This document shows positions 41,666-50,992 of a stretch of DNA of 64,000 bases, in pieces. Origin of the DNA: Aliarcobacter sp017996075 (GTDB lineage Bacteria; Campylobacterota; Campylobacteria; Campylobacterales; Arcobacteraceae). The notes under the pieces were generated by a model. That model worked only from the letters and a program-made list of their open reading frames with translations, had not been told where the DNA came from and ran no database searches. How positions within the stretch are numbered: the stretch's first letter is position 1; every line of letters begins with the position of its first letter. The DNA lies in the NCBI RefSeq assembly GCF_051062515.1, contig NZ_JAMXEK010000001.1; one strand, written 5' to 3'. Position numbers and translations under genes: made by a program.

Positions 41666-42032
41666 GAAAAATATTTTATTAATATTATTAGTGGCTATAT
41701 TTTTTATAGTTGGTTTTATTGGCTTTAAAGATTCCTTACCTGAAAATAAAAACGAAAGAGTTTATGGTATTTTGCAAGAATATCTTCCATATACAATAGA
41801 GAAAAGAACAGGTGGATTAGCAATAGTTTATAAAGATGGAAGAGAAAAAGAGAAACCAAAAAACTCTCAGATTTTTCATATAACTGATAAACTTGATAAA
41901 GAGTGGGGAAAAGATAACTTAAGACTAGATGGAAATATTTTAATAGTTTTAAATAAAGATAAACAAGAGCTAAAAAGAGTAGATTTAAACAGTCAAGAGT
42001 TAGTTTGGGTTAAAGAGTTTTTTGGAATTTAA
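41652..42032 (+). CDS. Unknown protein with N-terminal membrane anchor (126 aa)
   Basis: GTG start with GGGAG seven bases upstream, inside the end of the dehydrogenase gene. One membrane helix (about 8-27) and a periplasmic domain of about 100 residues with alternating strands (RVYGILQEYLPYTIEKRTGGLAIVYK...), no cysteines. Same transcript as the siroheme gene, so it may act in heme d1 or nitrite reductase maturation. Family not recognised. Confidence 0.65.
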   Translation: MDKNKKNILLILLVAIFFIVGFIGFKDSLPENKNERVYGILQEYLPYTIEKRTGGLAIVYKDGREKEKPKNSQIFHITDKLDKEWGKDNLRLDGNILIVLNKDKQELKRVDLNSQELVWVKEFFGI

Positions 42033-42036
42033 AATT

Positions 42037-42060
42037 GAAAAGTAGGGTTTCCTACTCTTC
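42037..42060. terminator. Bidirectional terminator
   Basis: 10-bp stem with one wobble and a four-base loop between convergent genes. It overlaps the cobA stop. Confidence 0.5.
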
Positions 42061-42786
42061 AAACCACTTTAACTCTTCTCTTAATTTTACAACTTCTCCA
42101 ACAACGATTATCGCAGGAGTTGGAATCTCTTTGGCTTTATCTGCGATATCTTCAAGTGTTCCAACAATTACTTTTTGCTCATTTGTTGTACCTTTTGATA
42201 TAACAGCACAAGGAGTTGTAGATGGTTTTCCAATTTTGATTAGTTTTTTTGATATTAATTTTATATTATGGATTCCCATTAAGAATACTATTGTTTCGTC
42301 TGCAATAAAACTATCCCAATTTATTTGAGTATCTTTTTTATTTGGTGCTTCATGACCGGTTACTACTCTAAAAGAGCAAGTAATTCCTCTATGAGTTACA
42401 GGAATTCCTGCATATGCAGGAACACTAATACTTGAAGTAATACCTGGGATTATTTCAAACTTAACTCCACGCTCTTTTAAATAAAGAGCTTCTTCTCCAC
42501 CTCTACCAAATACAAAAGGGTCACCACCTTTTAGTCTTACTACAAGATTGTATTTAAGAGAAGCTTGATATATTATCTCATTTATCTCATCTTGTGGTAT
42601 TAAATGTTTTCCAAACTCTTTACCTACAAATATAAACTCTGTTCCATCTTTTGCCATCTCTAATATCTCAGGATTCGCAAGTTTATCATATATAATCACA
42701 TCTGCCTCTTTTATAACTCTTGCTGCTTTTAAAGTCATAAGCTCAATATCTCCAGGTCCTGCACCAGTTAAATATACTTTTTTCAT
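42052..42786 (-). CDS. cobA: Uroporphyrinogen-III C-methyltransferase
   Basis: 244 aa SUMT: VYLTGAGPGDIELMTLKA at the N-terminus, VVRLKGGDPFVFGRGGEE (about 80-97), PGITSSISVPAYAGIPVTHRG, and MGIHNI. Methylates uroporphyrinogen III to precorrin-2. It lies at the downstream end of the nir cluster, taking the place of nirE. Three bases from nirF. Confidence 0.93.
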   Translation of the reverse strand: MKKVYLTGAGPGDIELMTLKAARVIKEADVIIYDKLANPEILEMAKDGTEFIFVGKEFGKHLIPQDEINEIIYQASLKYNLVVRLKGGDPFVFGRGGEEALYLKERGVKFEIIPGITSSISVPAYAGIPVTHRGITCSFRVVTGHEAPNKKDTQINWDSFIADETIVFLMGIHNIKLISKKLIKIGKPSTTPCAVISKGTTNEQKVIVGTLEDIADKAKEIPTPAIIVVGEVVKLREELKWFEE

Positions 42787-42789
42787 ACT

Positions 42790-43875
42790 CTATCTCTCCT
42801 CAAAAATAAATATACCAGAAGGTTTTTTAATATCATTTATAGTTTTAATATTTTTCCAAGTAATTGTGTCTAAAACCTCTATTTTATTAGTATCATTTAC
42901 ACTTACATATAGTTCATTTTTATCATTTGACCATCTTACATGCAATACTTTACCATCAAATTTATACTCTTTTATAATTTTAAAAGTTTTTGTATCAAGA
43001 ATTTGTAAATATGGAAAATCTTCTCCAGAAAAGGTTACTGCTAAAAAATCTTTATTTGGGCTAAGACTTGTAAAAACAGGCATTCCTTTTATATCTATTG
43101 ATTTTAGGAATTTAAATTTTTTATCATAAACAAAAACTTTATTATCTCCAACTGCAGGTATAAAAATCTCATCTTTACTCAAACTCCAAAACCCAAAGTG
43201 AGGTACTTTTAAAACTTGTTGTTTCTTTTCATCTAAAAAAACATCTATTTTTTTGTATTCCATTTTCTCTAAATCAACAACTCCAAAAAAAGCAGAGTTA
43301 AAAAATCCCATTATATAACTTTGTTCTTGAAGCATAGCATCAAAAGGCATTTCTCCTGCATTTTTAAACTCTTTATGTAAAACGAAATTTGGCTCTTTTT
43401 TTCCTTCATTTAAATCTTTATAAACAGATATTATGTCACTATCCATTTGAGAAAAAATCATATAGTTTTTATATAGTTTTATCCCTACATTTCGTGAGTT
43501 TGTAACTATTTTTTTTAGAGGTTTTAAATCTTTTGTTAAAACATCAACACTTTTATCATCATAGTTTGCAACAGCTACGAAGTATTCTGATATTTCAAAG
43601 CCTATTGCACTTTTACTAGTTTTGTATTCAGCTTCTATAATCTCTTTTTTTGGGTCAAACTTTATAACATATCCATCTCTTGAGATTGCATAAGCTTCAT
43701 CTTTGTAAAATTTCACAACAGAGTGGTTTGTATTTCTAAAGTTTTCCATTCTATTTTTGAATTTATCATTTTCAATAATAGCTATGCTAGAACTCTCTCT
43801 TTCAACTACAAATATTTTTTCACTAGCAAATAAACTACTAGCTACTATTAGACTTAAAGCTATTTTTTTTAACAT
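42790..43875 (-). CDS. nirF: Heme d1 biosynthesis protein NirF
   Basis: 361 aa from ATG 43875, with AAAGGGG upstream. Signal peptide MLKKIALSLIVASSLFA then a beta-propeller like the d1 domain of NirS (KIFVVERESSSIAIIEND, FGFWSLSKDEIFIPAVGDNKV, VLHVRWSNDKNELYVSVNDTN). NirF is a periplasmic dehydrogenase-like protein acting late in heme d1 formation. It lies between nirJ and cobA. NirN is a related alternative, but there is no cytochrome domain. Confidence 0.82.
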   Translation of the reverse strand: MLKKIALSLIVASSLFASEKIFVVERESSSIAIIENDKFKNRMENFRNTNHSVVKFYKDEAYAISRDGYVIKFDPKKEIIEAEYKTSKSAIGFEISEYFVAVANYDDKSVDVLTKDLKPLKKIVTNSRNVGIKLYKNYMIFSQMDSDIISVYKDLNEGKKEPNFVLHKEFKNAGEMPFDAMLQEQSYIMGFFNSAFFGVVDLEKMEYKKIDVFLDEKKQQVLKVPHFGFWSLSKDEIFIPAVGDNKVFVYDKKFKFLKSIDIKGMPVFTSLSPNKDFLAVTFSGEDFPYLQILDTKTFKIIKEYKFDGKVLHVRWSNDKNELYVSVNDTNKIEVLDTITWKNIKTINDIKKPSGIFIFEER

Positions 43876-43877
43876 TT

Positions 43878-44999
43878 TTACCCCTTTATCTCTTCTAAAG
43901 TCAAATAACAAGATGGATCTTCATCCCATAAATCGCCACTTATTGCATAAGCTCTACTTCTTGAACCACCATTACAAATATCTATATATTTGCATGAGCT
44001 ACATTTCCCTTTTATATTTCGTGGAAATTCTCTTAGCTTTTTTAGTAATTCATTATTATCATCTAACCAAATTTTATCAAAATCTTTTTCTAAATAGTTT
44101 CCAATAGTCATAGGAAAAAATGGGTCTGGTTTTACAAAACCATTCCAATCCATATTTCCAAGTCTTTTTCCAGCACTATTTCCACCCCAAGATTTTAATC
44201 TATTTTTTAAAGAGTTCACAAAATCTGGATATTTTTTTTCAAACTCTTTTAAAAGCATTATGGCATCCATCTCCATATTTCCTGTAACAATATCTATATC
44301 TTTTCCATTTTCATAATACTCAAATGCTTTATTTATCATAAAATTTACATACTCTTTTCTTTTTTCTTTACTTATATCAATCTCAAGGTTCTCTTTTCCA
44401 CGACCTGAATATACAAGATGAGAGATATATATTTTGTTTACATTTAACTCTTCTGCAAGAGTAAAAATATCATAAAAACTACTTTCAGTCTCTTTTGTAA
44501 TCGTAAATCTAATACCAGCATTTCCACCTAATTTTTGAATAGTTTTTATAGCCTCAATACTTTTATCATACGAGCCTTTTTGTCCTCTAAAATAGTCGTG
44601 AACTTCTCCTATTCCATCTATTGAAATACCTATATAGTTAAAAGTATCTATGATTTTTTGTGCATTTTTTTGGGTTATATATGTACCATTTGTTGAAAGA
44701 TAAGTCATAATTTTATTATCTTTCATACATTGTGCAATTTCGAAAATATCTTTTCTTAAAAGTGGCTCACCTCCACTAAAGATTACAAAATTAATATTAG
44801 CAATTTTGAGTTTTGGAATAGTTTTTAAAATATCTTCTAATGATAAACTCTCTTTTTCATTTGCACTAGCTTTGCTATAGCAGTGGTGACAGAGTAAATT
44901 ACAACGATTTGTCATATTCCAAATTATAATACTTCCATCTAAAGTTCTACTTTTTTGCTCTTGTAAAGTTGATTTTATAAGGTTTGATAATCTAAACAT
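43878..44999 (-). CDS. nirJ: Heme d1 radical-SAM protein NirJ
   Basis: 373 aa. Radical-SAM cluster motif CNLLCHHCYSKAS (about 33-45), SGGEPLLRKD, STNGTYIT, and a C-terminal SPASM-like cluster site CSSCKYIDICNGGSRSRAYAISG...SCY. Removes propionate side chains during heme d1 synthesis. Its start overlaps the stop of the cytochrome gene (TAATG). Confidence 0.9.
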   Translation of the reverse strand: MFRLSNLIKSTLQEQKSRTLDGSIIIWNMTNRCNLLCHHCYSKASANEKESLSLEDILKTIPKLKIANINFVIFSGGEPLLRKDIFEIAQCMKDNKIMTYLSTNGTYITQKNAQKIIDTFNYIGISIDGIGEVHDYFRGQKGSYDKSIEAIKTIQKLGGNAGIRFTITKETESSFYDIFTLAEELNVNKIYISHLVYSGRGKENLEIDISKEKRKEYVNFMINKAFEYYENGKDIDIVTGNMEMDAIMLLKEFEKKYPDFVNSLKNRLKSWGGNSAGKRLGNMDWNGFVKPDPFFPMTIGNYLEKDFDKIWLDDNNELLKKLREFPRNIKGKCSSCKYIDICNGGSRSRAYAISGDLWDEDPSCYLTLEEIKG

Positions 45000-45307
45000 T
45001 ATTTATCCTTGAAGCTTAGAATAAAGTTTGTTAAATCTTGAAGCTCTTTAGCATTTAGTTGTGAAAATGCAGGCATTGCAGTTCTTTTATATCCTAAAGA
45101 TTGATAGTTGCTTTTTGGATTTACAATATGTGCAATAATTTGTCCACTATCTCTTTGATTTGCAATTTGATTAAAAGATGGTCCAAAAGCCATCGAAGTT
45201 TCATGATGGCAACCCCAACAGTACTTTTTAAAAAGTTTCTCTCCATCATTTTGTGAAGCTTGTAGATTTATACAAAATAGTAAAACCAATATAAAAAAAT
45301 ATCTCAC
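44999..45307 (-). CDS. NirC-like c-type cytochrome 1
   Basis: 102 aa. Signal peptide MRYFFILVLLFCINLQA, haem site CWGCHHET (about 31-38), and MPAFSQLNAKELQDLTNFIL with the distal Met. Like cytochrome c55X/NirC, which gives electrons to NirS or its maturation. Coupled to nirJ. Confidence 0.85.
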   Translation of the reverse strand: MRYFFILVLLFCINLQASQNDGEKLFKKYCWGCHHETSMAFGPSFNQIANQRDSGQIIAHIVNPKSNYQSLGYKRTAMPAFSQLNAKELQDLTNFILSFKDK

Positions 45308-45331
45308 AATAAACCCCTTTTTTATGCAAAT

Positions 45332-46129
45332 TTATTTAATTATAATCTTTGCATCTTTTTTTATATTTTTAATTCTCTCATCAATTACAGATTGAAACTT
45401 ATCCATTCTTATTTGATTTTCAATATTACTGTAAACTTGTTCTAATTTAATTGTTAAAGGTTCTTGAATTTCATCTAAAAATATGATATGGTAACCAAAC
45501 ATCGATTTTACAGGCTCTTTTGTAAATTCTTTAGGTTTTAATTTCAAAGTTGCATCCCAAAACTCATCTATCATATCACCTTTTGAAAACCAACCTAACT
45601 CTCCACCACTATCTCTTGAGCCATCAATAGAGTTTTTGCTAGCTAGTTCTACAAATGTAAGCTCTCTGTTTTTTGATTTTTCAAGCTCTTTTATAATATC
45701 TGAAGCTGTTTTAATATTTTCAACTAAAATATGTCTAGCTTTTAATTTTTTATCTTGTTGAAATTCATATAAATGTGAGTTATAGTAATTTTCAACTTCA
45801 TTTTTTGATATTTCTATCTTTGAAAACTCATTTTTCATAAAAAATTCTACTAGTAAAGAGTTCTTAAAATCTTCTATAGTATTTTTAAACTCTTCTGTTT
45901 TATCAAGGTTCTCTTTTTGTGCCTCTTGGATTAAAAGAGTTTTTTCTATTGTTTGATGTAGAGTTAGATTTTTTGCTTTATTGTCTAGTTTATTATAATC
46001 CATATTTTGGTCTGTTGATTTTAAAAAGTTGTTTACATCTTCAACTTTTATCTCTTGATTATTTACTGTTGCTAAAGTTTGGGCATTTAAGCTTAAAGCT
46101 AAAACAAAAATTACTAGTATAGTTTTCAT
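45332..46129 (-). CDS. Periplasmic parvulin-type peptidyl-prolyl isomerase
   Basis: 265 aa. Signal peptide (MKTILVIFVLALSLNA), SurA-like N-terminal helices, then a PpiC domain (LKARHILVENIKTASDIIKE, SRDSGGELGWFSKGDMIDEFW, PVKSMFGYHIIFLDE). Folds periplasmic proteins. Its position inside the nir operon suggests a client such as NirS, NirF or the cytochromes. Confidence 0.85.
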   Translation of the reverse strand: MKTILVIFVLALSLNAQTLATVNNQEIKVEDVNNFLKSTDQNMDYNKLDNKAKNLTLHQTIEKTLLIQEAQKENLDKTEEFKNTIEDFKNSLLVEFFMKNEFSKIEISKNEVENYYNSHLYEFQQDKKLKARHILVENIKTASDIIKELEKSKNRELTFVELASKNSIDGSRDSGGELGWFSKGDMIDEFWDATLKLKPKEFTKEPVKSMFGYHIIFLDEIQEPLTIKLEQVYSNIENQIRMDKFQSVIDERIKNIKKDAKIIIK

Positions 46130-46143
46130 TTTTTTCCTTTGTT

Positions 46144-46488
46144 TTATAGTGGAGATTTTAAATATCTTGCTATTTGGTGTAGTTCATATAGAGATAAAAA
46201 ATCATATTTTGGCATTAAAGTTTGTGGAAACCCATTTTTTATCTTTTGTACTAAATCTTTTTCAATATATTTTTCAAGATTACTTGGAAGTATTGAAACT
46301 CCATTTACCCCTAATCTATTTTCATGATGACAAGATATACAATATTTATTATACAACTCTTTTCCTATCTCTTTTTTAGGTAATGTTTCAACCATATGTG
46401 CTGTAGCTCCATCGATTTGTGCGAAAACATTGCTTAAAAAAAAGATTGTGAAAATTGATATTTTTAATATGTTTGATAAGAGTGTCAT
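46144..46488 (-). CDS. NirC-like c-type cytochrome 2
   Basis: 114 aa from ATG 46488 (GGGAG upstream). Signal peptide, then CISCHHENRLGVNGVSILP and MPKYDFLSLYELHQIARYL with a distal Met. A second cytochrome of the same type as 44999-45307. It is first after the terminator that follows nirS. Confidence 0.85.
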   Translation of the reverse strand: MTLLSNILKISIFTIFFLSNVFAQIDGATAHMVETLPKKEIGKELYNKYCISCHHENRLGVNGVSILPSNLEKYIEKDLVQKIKNGFPQTLMPKYDFLSLYELHQIARYLKSPL

Positions 46489-46518
46489 AAGAGCTCCCAA
46501 AGAAAATAGATATAAAAA

Positions 46519-46540
46519 TATCAAGCCCTAGGGCTTGATA
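46519..46540. terminator. 22-bp palindromic terminator after nirS
   Basis: A perfect 22-bp palindrome (AAGCCCTAGGGCTT core), with T-runs on both sides, so it can stop either strand. Leaky reading may link nirS to the downstream maturation genes. Confidence 0.75.
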
Positions 46541-46548
46541 CTCTTTTT

Positions 46549-48201
46549 TTAATAAACATCTTTCATAGTGTTTGTAACATTAAACTTACCAGTAGGTGTT
46601 TTAAGTCTAGGGTCTTCAATTGCTTTTTTTAGTTCTAATGTTTTTGTATCGTAAATTAAAATAGCAGTTGCAACCTCTTTGTTACCCCAAATACTTGTCC
46701 AAACCTCAGTACCATCTGCATTGAATTCAAAGTGAACTGGTCCTCTTGATTCTACAGTTTTATCTCCAACTTTTACAGAAGGAAGATATTTTTCAGGTAT
46801 TTGTATAGTTTTTACAATTTCAAGTTTATCTCTATCAATTACATATATTGATGTTTGTAACTTTCTATCTGGATGAACAGGTCTATCAGCAAAGATATAT
46901 GGTGAATTTGGATGTCCTTTTACAAACAAGTTTCCTCCACCTTCACCTGGTAGTTGAATTTTTTTAACAACTTTCCAAGCATTTTTTGGATGTTTTACAG
47001 GGTCTGTTCCAATAAAAATTATATCATTTGAACCAATGTGTCCTGAACCCCATAATGCTCCATATTTAGGATGATCAACATTTACTCCACGTCCTGGATG
47101 TGGTTTGTTACCTTGAGATGGAATATTAGCAACTAATTTTCCCTCTTTTGTATCAATAACAGAAATCATATCTCTAGCATTTGCAGCTGTTAAGAAATAT
47201 CTTTTTGATAAATCCCAACCACCATCGTGTAAGAATCTCTCAGCTTCAACCATTGTAATTTTTGGATTTTTAACATTTGAATAGTCATATAACCAAACTT
47301 GACCTGTCTCTTTAATATTTATAATCCACTCTGGCTTATCATGAGATGCAATAATTGCAGCAACTCTAGCTTCTCTTAAGTACTCATTTGTATCATAAGT
47401 ATAACTTCCTGTTGAAACAATTTTTAATGGGTCAAGTGTATCTGCTTCTAAAGTAACAATTGATGGTGGCCAATAACAACCAACAACGGCATATTTATCA
47501 AGATAATCTTTATGTTTTGATGTATCAATTGCTCTAGCATCATTACATACTTGAATCTCTGCAACATTTTTAGGTTCTTTCATCCACATATCAATCATAG
47601 ATGCTTTTCCATCTCTACCAATAACATACATATATCTTCCAGATGCACTTGTTCTTGTGATGTGTGTTGCAAATCCAGATGGAACAACAGATTTAATCTC
47701 CTTTGTTTTTCCATCAATAATAGCAATTTGTCCAACATCTCTTAAGATGATTGAGAAATAATCTTTCCAGTTTTCAGCACCAGCTTCTGGTTTTGTTGGT
47801 CTATCTTTTACAGGAACTAAAACTTTATGAGATTTTTTCATATCGGCAATAGATTTTTCAGGTGGAGTTTGAGCCTCTACTTGAATATATTTTGCCATTA
47901 ATTCAGTTTGAGCAGCTGTTAATTCACCAGATTTTCCCCAATCTGGCATTCCTCCAGGTGTTCCTTCATGAATTATTGTTTTTAGATACTCAGTACCTCT
48001 AGTTTTCATCTCTTTTGCTTCAAGTGTAGAACCTAAAGCTCCTTTTCTTAGCATTCCATGACACCCAGCACATCTATCAAAATATACTTGATTGGCATCT
48101 TTCATCTGTTCTTCAGTTAATTTTATCTCTTCAGCCATAGAAACAGTTGTTAAACCCAAGCTAGCAATTGCTACCATACTTAAAACTTTTGTTAATTTCA
48201 T
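46549..48201 (-). CDS. nirS: Cytochrome cd1 nitrite reductase
   Basis: 550 aa from ATG 48201, with GGGAG upstream. A longer frame has no ribosome site. Signal peptide to about residue 23, haem c site CAGCH (about 44-48), then an eight-bladed d1-haem propeller (HDGGWDLSKRYFLTAANARD, HPGRGVNVDHPKYGALWGSGH, NADGTEVWTSIW). Reduces nitrite to nitric oxide in the periplasm. Synthesis of its heme d1 is encoded downstream and NorCB upstream removes the NO. Confidence 0.95.
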   Translation of the reverse strand: MKLTKVLSMVAIASLGLTTVSMAEEIKLTEEQMKDANQVYFDRCAGCHGMLRKGALGSTLEAKEMKTRGTEYLKTIIHEGTPGGMPDWGKSGELTAAQTELMAKYIQVEAQTPPEKSIADMKKSHKVLVPVKDRPTKPEAGAENWKDYFSIILRDVGQIAIIDGKTKEIKSVVPSGFATHITRTSASGRYMYVIGRDGKASMIDMWMKEPKNVAEIQVCNDARAIDTSKHKDYLDKYAVVGCYWPPSIVTLEADTLDPLKIVSTGSYTYDTNEYLREARVAAIIASHDKPEWIINIKETGQVWLYDYSNVKNPKITMVEAERFLHDGGWDLSKRYFLTAANARDMISVIDTKEGKLVANIPSQGNKPHPGRGVNVDHPKYGALWGSGHIGSNDIIFIGTDPVKHPKNAWKVVKKIQLPGEGGGNLFVKGHPNSPYIFADRPVHPDRKLQTSIYVIDRDKLEIVKTIQIPEKYLPSVKVGDKTVESRGPVHFEFNADGTEVWTSIWGNKEVATAILIYDTKTLELKKAIEDPRLKTPTGKFNVTNTMKDVY

Positions 48202-48254
48202 CTTTTTCTCCCTTTTAATAAAATAGATATACAACCAAACAATAGTTTAGTAGG

Positions 48255-48280
48255 TTTTATAGTGCTTTACCACTATAAAA
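48255..48280 (-). other. 10-bp hairpin between the 53-aa gene and nirS
   Basis: Perfect stem TTTTATAGTG/CACTATAAAA with a six-base loop and no U-tract. Possible processing or regulatory site before nirS. Confidence 0.5.
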
Positions 48281-48282
48281 CG

Positions 48283-48444
48283 TTACTTGCCTTTATTTTC
48301 ACTCTCTAATCTTTTCTTCTCTTGTTTGTATATAAAATACATTGGAAGAACTATTGCACTGTGTAAAAATAGTGTCAAAGTCATAGGACCTTGATTTAAC
48401 CATCCAAAAAAACTTGGAACAATATCTGTAAATTCTGTAAACAT
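48283..48444 (-). CDS. Small membrane protein between norB and nirS (53 aa)
   Basis: A 53-codon frame (MFTEFTDIVPSFFGWLNQGP...) with a strong ribosome site AAAAGGAGG before the ATG, in the operon between norB and nirS. One hydrophobic helix (about 21-39, MTLTLFLHSAIVLPMYFIY) follows an amphipathic start, and the tail is charged (KQEKKRLESENKGK). It resembles small single-span subunits such as CcoQ/CcoH-type proteins. A role as a small NorCB or NirS partner is inferred from position only. Confidence 0.75.
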   Translation of the reverse strand: MFTEFTDIVPSFFGWLNQGPMTLTLFLHSAIVLPMYFIYKQEKKRLESENKGK

Positions 48445-48456
48445 AATTACCTCCTT

Positions 48457-49872
48457 TTATGATTCTTGATTTATTTTTGCATTTTTTATTGTTAGTAAAT
48501 CAATTACTAAAAATAAGAAACCTACAAATGTAACAAGACCCATAACTAATCTCCAACCCATAGCTTGTTTAAACCAAACACTGCTTTGACCAATAAAATA
48601 TGCTTCCCAAGTCGCACCAAACTGCGCTCTTTCAATCATAACTTGACCATATCCAGCGATAGTTAAAGCTACTGTCATTCCAACAACTCCAATAGTTATT
48701 AAAGCAAATCCCCATTTTGTAAGACTTGTCATCTTTAACTCTTTTTTAGTACCTTGAACTCCCATATAAAACATTGCAATCATTGCCATTGCAAATGCTC
48801 CAAAGAAAGCTAAGTGACCGTGAGCTGATGTAAATTGTGTACCGTGAGTGTAAATATTCATTTGTGGTAATGTGTGGAAAAATCCCCAAATACCAGCACC
48901 TAAAAAGTTACCAAAGGCACTTGCACAAAACCATAAAAAAGCTGGAGTATTATTCATTTGAGCTTTTCCACCAGATGCTTCTTGATGACCTTTCTCTTTT
49001 CCCCAATCGTACATAACATGCACAAACATTGCAACCAAAGGTACAGGTTCAAGTGCAGAGAAAAGTGCTCCAATTTCCCACCAATATTCAGGTGTTCCAA
49101 TCCAGAAATAGTGGTGACCGATTCCCAAAATTCCAGAACCAAATAGCATCGCTACTTCAATCCATAACCACATTTCAACAATTTGTCTATTTGCACCAAT
49201 TATTTTAATCAATGCCCAACCAATTACAGCTGCAACAAATACTTCCCAAGTAGCCTCAACCCATAGGTGAATTACCCACCACCACCAATATTGGTCAATA
49301 GAGATATTATTTGTATAAAACATTCCAGCAAGATATAATCCAGCAAGAGCAAGTAAATCAGCCATTAATACTGTAACAATTCCAGTTCTTTCACCTTTTA
49401 TTGCAGTTAAATAAACATTTGCTAAAAAGATTAAAACAACAACAACTATACCAATATCAGCCCATCTAGGAGCTTCAATATACTCTCTTCCTTCATGAAT
49501 TAGCCAAATAGATAGCTCATTTGCAGGTCCTACTTGAACTAAAATATATACCAATACTACAACTGTAACAGCCAAAGTTAATACATAAAATCCAAGTTTT
49601 CCCAAACCAATTCCAACTGTTTCTATTTTAGTCTCATCAGGAAGTAAATAGTAAACAGAACCTATCATTGCATATAAAAGCCAAACAACTAAAGCATTTA
49701 TATGTACCATTCTAGCAACATTGAAATCCAATAGTTCAAATAAAAATCCACTATATACAAACTGAGTCCCAGCAATTAGACCAAATAGTATTTGTGCACC
49801 AAAAAGTATTGCTGCAACTGTAAAATACATTTTTCCTAACTGTTTAGATTGAGATTTCATATTATCTACCAT
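48457..49872 (-). CDS. norB: Nitric oxide reductase large subunit, cytochrome c-type
   Basis: 471 aa from ATG 49872, behind AGGAGG. Twelve membrane spans. Haem-copper oxidase family histidines occur in MVHINALVVWLLYAMIG, HLWVEATWEVFVAAVIGW (with the NOR Glu residues), GHHYFWIG and HGHLAFFGAFAMAMI. Reduces NO to N2O with electrons from NorC. It overlaps the norC end by 11 nt. No quinol-oxidase N-terminal extension, so this is the cNOR type. Confidence 0.93.
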   Translation of the reverse strand: MVDNMKSQSKQLGKMYFTVAAILFGAQILFGLIAGTQFVYSGFLFELLDFNVARMVHINALVVWLLYAMIGSVYYLLPDETKIETVGIGLGKLGFYVLTLAVTVVVLVYILVQVGPANELSIWLIHEGREYIEAPRWADIGIVVVVLIFLANVYLTAIKGERTGIVTVLMADLLALAGLYLAGMFYTNNISIDQYWWWWVIHLWVEATWEVFVAAVIGWALIKIIGANRQIVEMWLWIEVAMLFGSGILGIGHHYFWIGTPEYWWEIGALFSALEPVPLVAMFVHVMYDWGKEKGHQEASGGKAQMNNTPAFLWFCASAFGNFLGAGIWGFFHTLPQMNIYTHGTQFTSAHGHLAFFGAFAMAMIAMFYMGVQGTKKELKMTSLTKWGFALITIGVVGMTVALTIAGYGQVMIERAQFGATWEAYFIGQSSVWFKQAMGWRLVMGLVTFVGFLFLVIDLLTIKNAKINQES

Positions 49873-50509
49873 GAATTCCTCCTTCGATTTTCCCAAAGTT
49901 TCTAGGGAAACCATTTGTATCTATTGATGACATATGTTTTAAAAATGCCACTAAACCTTTTGCTTCATCTGCTGTGATACCAAGATTTGGCATCATTCTC
50001 TCATTTGATGGATTATCAGATGGATGTTGTAAAAATTCAGCTATAGCCTCTTCTTTTGAAGCTTTTCCCATTCTAAGCATATATGAATCCCACATAGGAT
50101 CAAGCCAAGCTTTAGTTAAATCAGGAGCATAGTATGCACCGTTTCCAAGTAAAGTATGACAATTCATACAGTTTTTAGTTTGAGAAGCTAATTTTCCCAA
50201 ATTTAATAAAGCCATAGCTTCTTCCTCGCTGTAATCATCTCTTCCAAAGAATTTCTCTTTTTCTCCAATTACAGGTACTTCATGACCTCTTTTTTCGCTA
50301 AATTCATAAGAAACTTTATAGTTTATAACAGTTGGAGATGGAACTCTTTTTGTTATCCCACTACTAAGATCTTCTTGCGAACCCATTTTAATTTGACTCA
50401 TACTGTCAAAAGTTAGCCAAATTAGTAACATGGCAGCTACACCAGTAACCCAAGCAGCTGATCTTTGCCAAAAACGATTATCTGTCCATACAGACACTTT
50501 TTTAGACAT
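49862..50509 (-). CDS. norC: Nitric oxide reductase cytochrome c subunit
   Basis: 215 aa with one N-terminal membrane anchor (about 13-32) and a haem site CMNCHTLLGNGAYYAPDLTKAW. Electron-entry subunit of cNOR. GGGGGAAGG before the ATG. Second gene of the operon. Confidence 0.93.
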   Translation of the reverse strand: MSKKVSVWTDNRFWQRSAAWVTGVAAMLLIWLTFDSMSQIKMGSQEDLSSGITKRVPSPTVINYKVSYEFSEKRGHEVPVIGEKEKFFGRDDYSEEEAMALLNLGKLASQTKNCMNCHTLLGNGAYYAPDLTKAWLDPMWDSYMLRMGKASKEEAIAEFLQHPSDNPSNERMMPNLGITADEAKGLVAFLKHMSSIDTNGFPRNFGKIEGGIHGR

Positions 50510-50530
50510 TGCTACCTTCCCCCTTTTTTA

Positions 50531-50860
50531 TTAATTTTCATACTCTTCTTCTGCTTTGCTGTTCAAATAGTAATAAAGATGAGGTAAAGTAAGATAAGCT
50601 ATCATAGTGATAAATAAAACTTTCCCAACAAAATCTCCTACTTGAAGTCTTGTAGCCATGAAATACATACAGTAAGCTTGAAGTATCCAAAAAAGATATG
50701 CAATAGTCATATAAAACTTTTTTAAATAACCCATTTTTACTAAAGTATAAATACCTACAAATAAAGCACCAAAAACAAGTACTAAAGACGATGATAAAAA
50801 TATAGGTAAAAAATCATCCAAGGCAATTTCAGGTCTATTCCTAACTACTTCACCTAACAT
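50531..50860 (-). CDS. Three-span membrane protein, first gene of the nor operon (109 aa)
   Basis: Starts MLGEVVRNRPEIAL with TAGGAGT upstream, then three membrane segments (about 17-40, 50-70, 77-98). It precedes norC and is directly under the FNR-like promoter. Position suggests a NorE/NorF-type accessory, but sequence likeness is not evident. Family not recognised. Confidence 0.7.
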   Translation of the reverse strand: MLGEVVRNRPEIALDDFLPIFLSSSLVLVFGALFVGIYTLVKMGYLKKFYMTIAYLFWILQAYCMYFMATRLQVGDFVGKVLFITMIAYLTLPHLYYYLNSKAEEEYEN

Positions 50861-50899
50861 TTTCGACTCCTATTACTTCAAATATTTTTATCTAAATGC

Positions 50900-50941
50900 A
50901 TTATATACGAGAAAAAATATTGCTATATTGATTATAATCAA
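50900..50941 (-). promoter_or_regulatory. FNR/DNR-like box and -10 of the nor-nir operon
   Basis: TTGATTATAATCAA (50928-50941) is a perfect TTGAT-N4-ATCAA palindrome. A minus-strand TATAAT is at 50900-50905, 32 bp away centre to centre, placing the box at -41.5 of a class II promoter. Confidence 0.8.
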
Positions 50942-50992
50942 TCATATTTATACTAAAATTGCAAGTGCTTTATAAAAAAATAGGAGATTACA

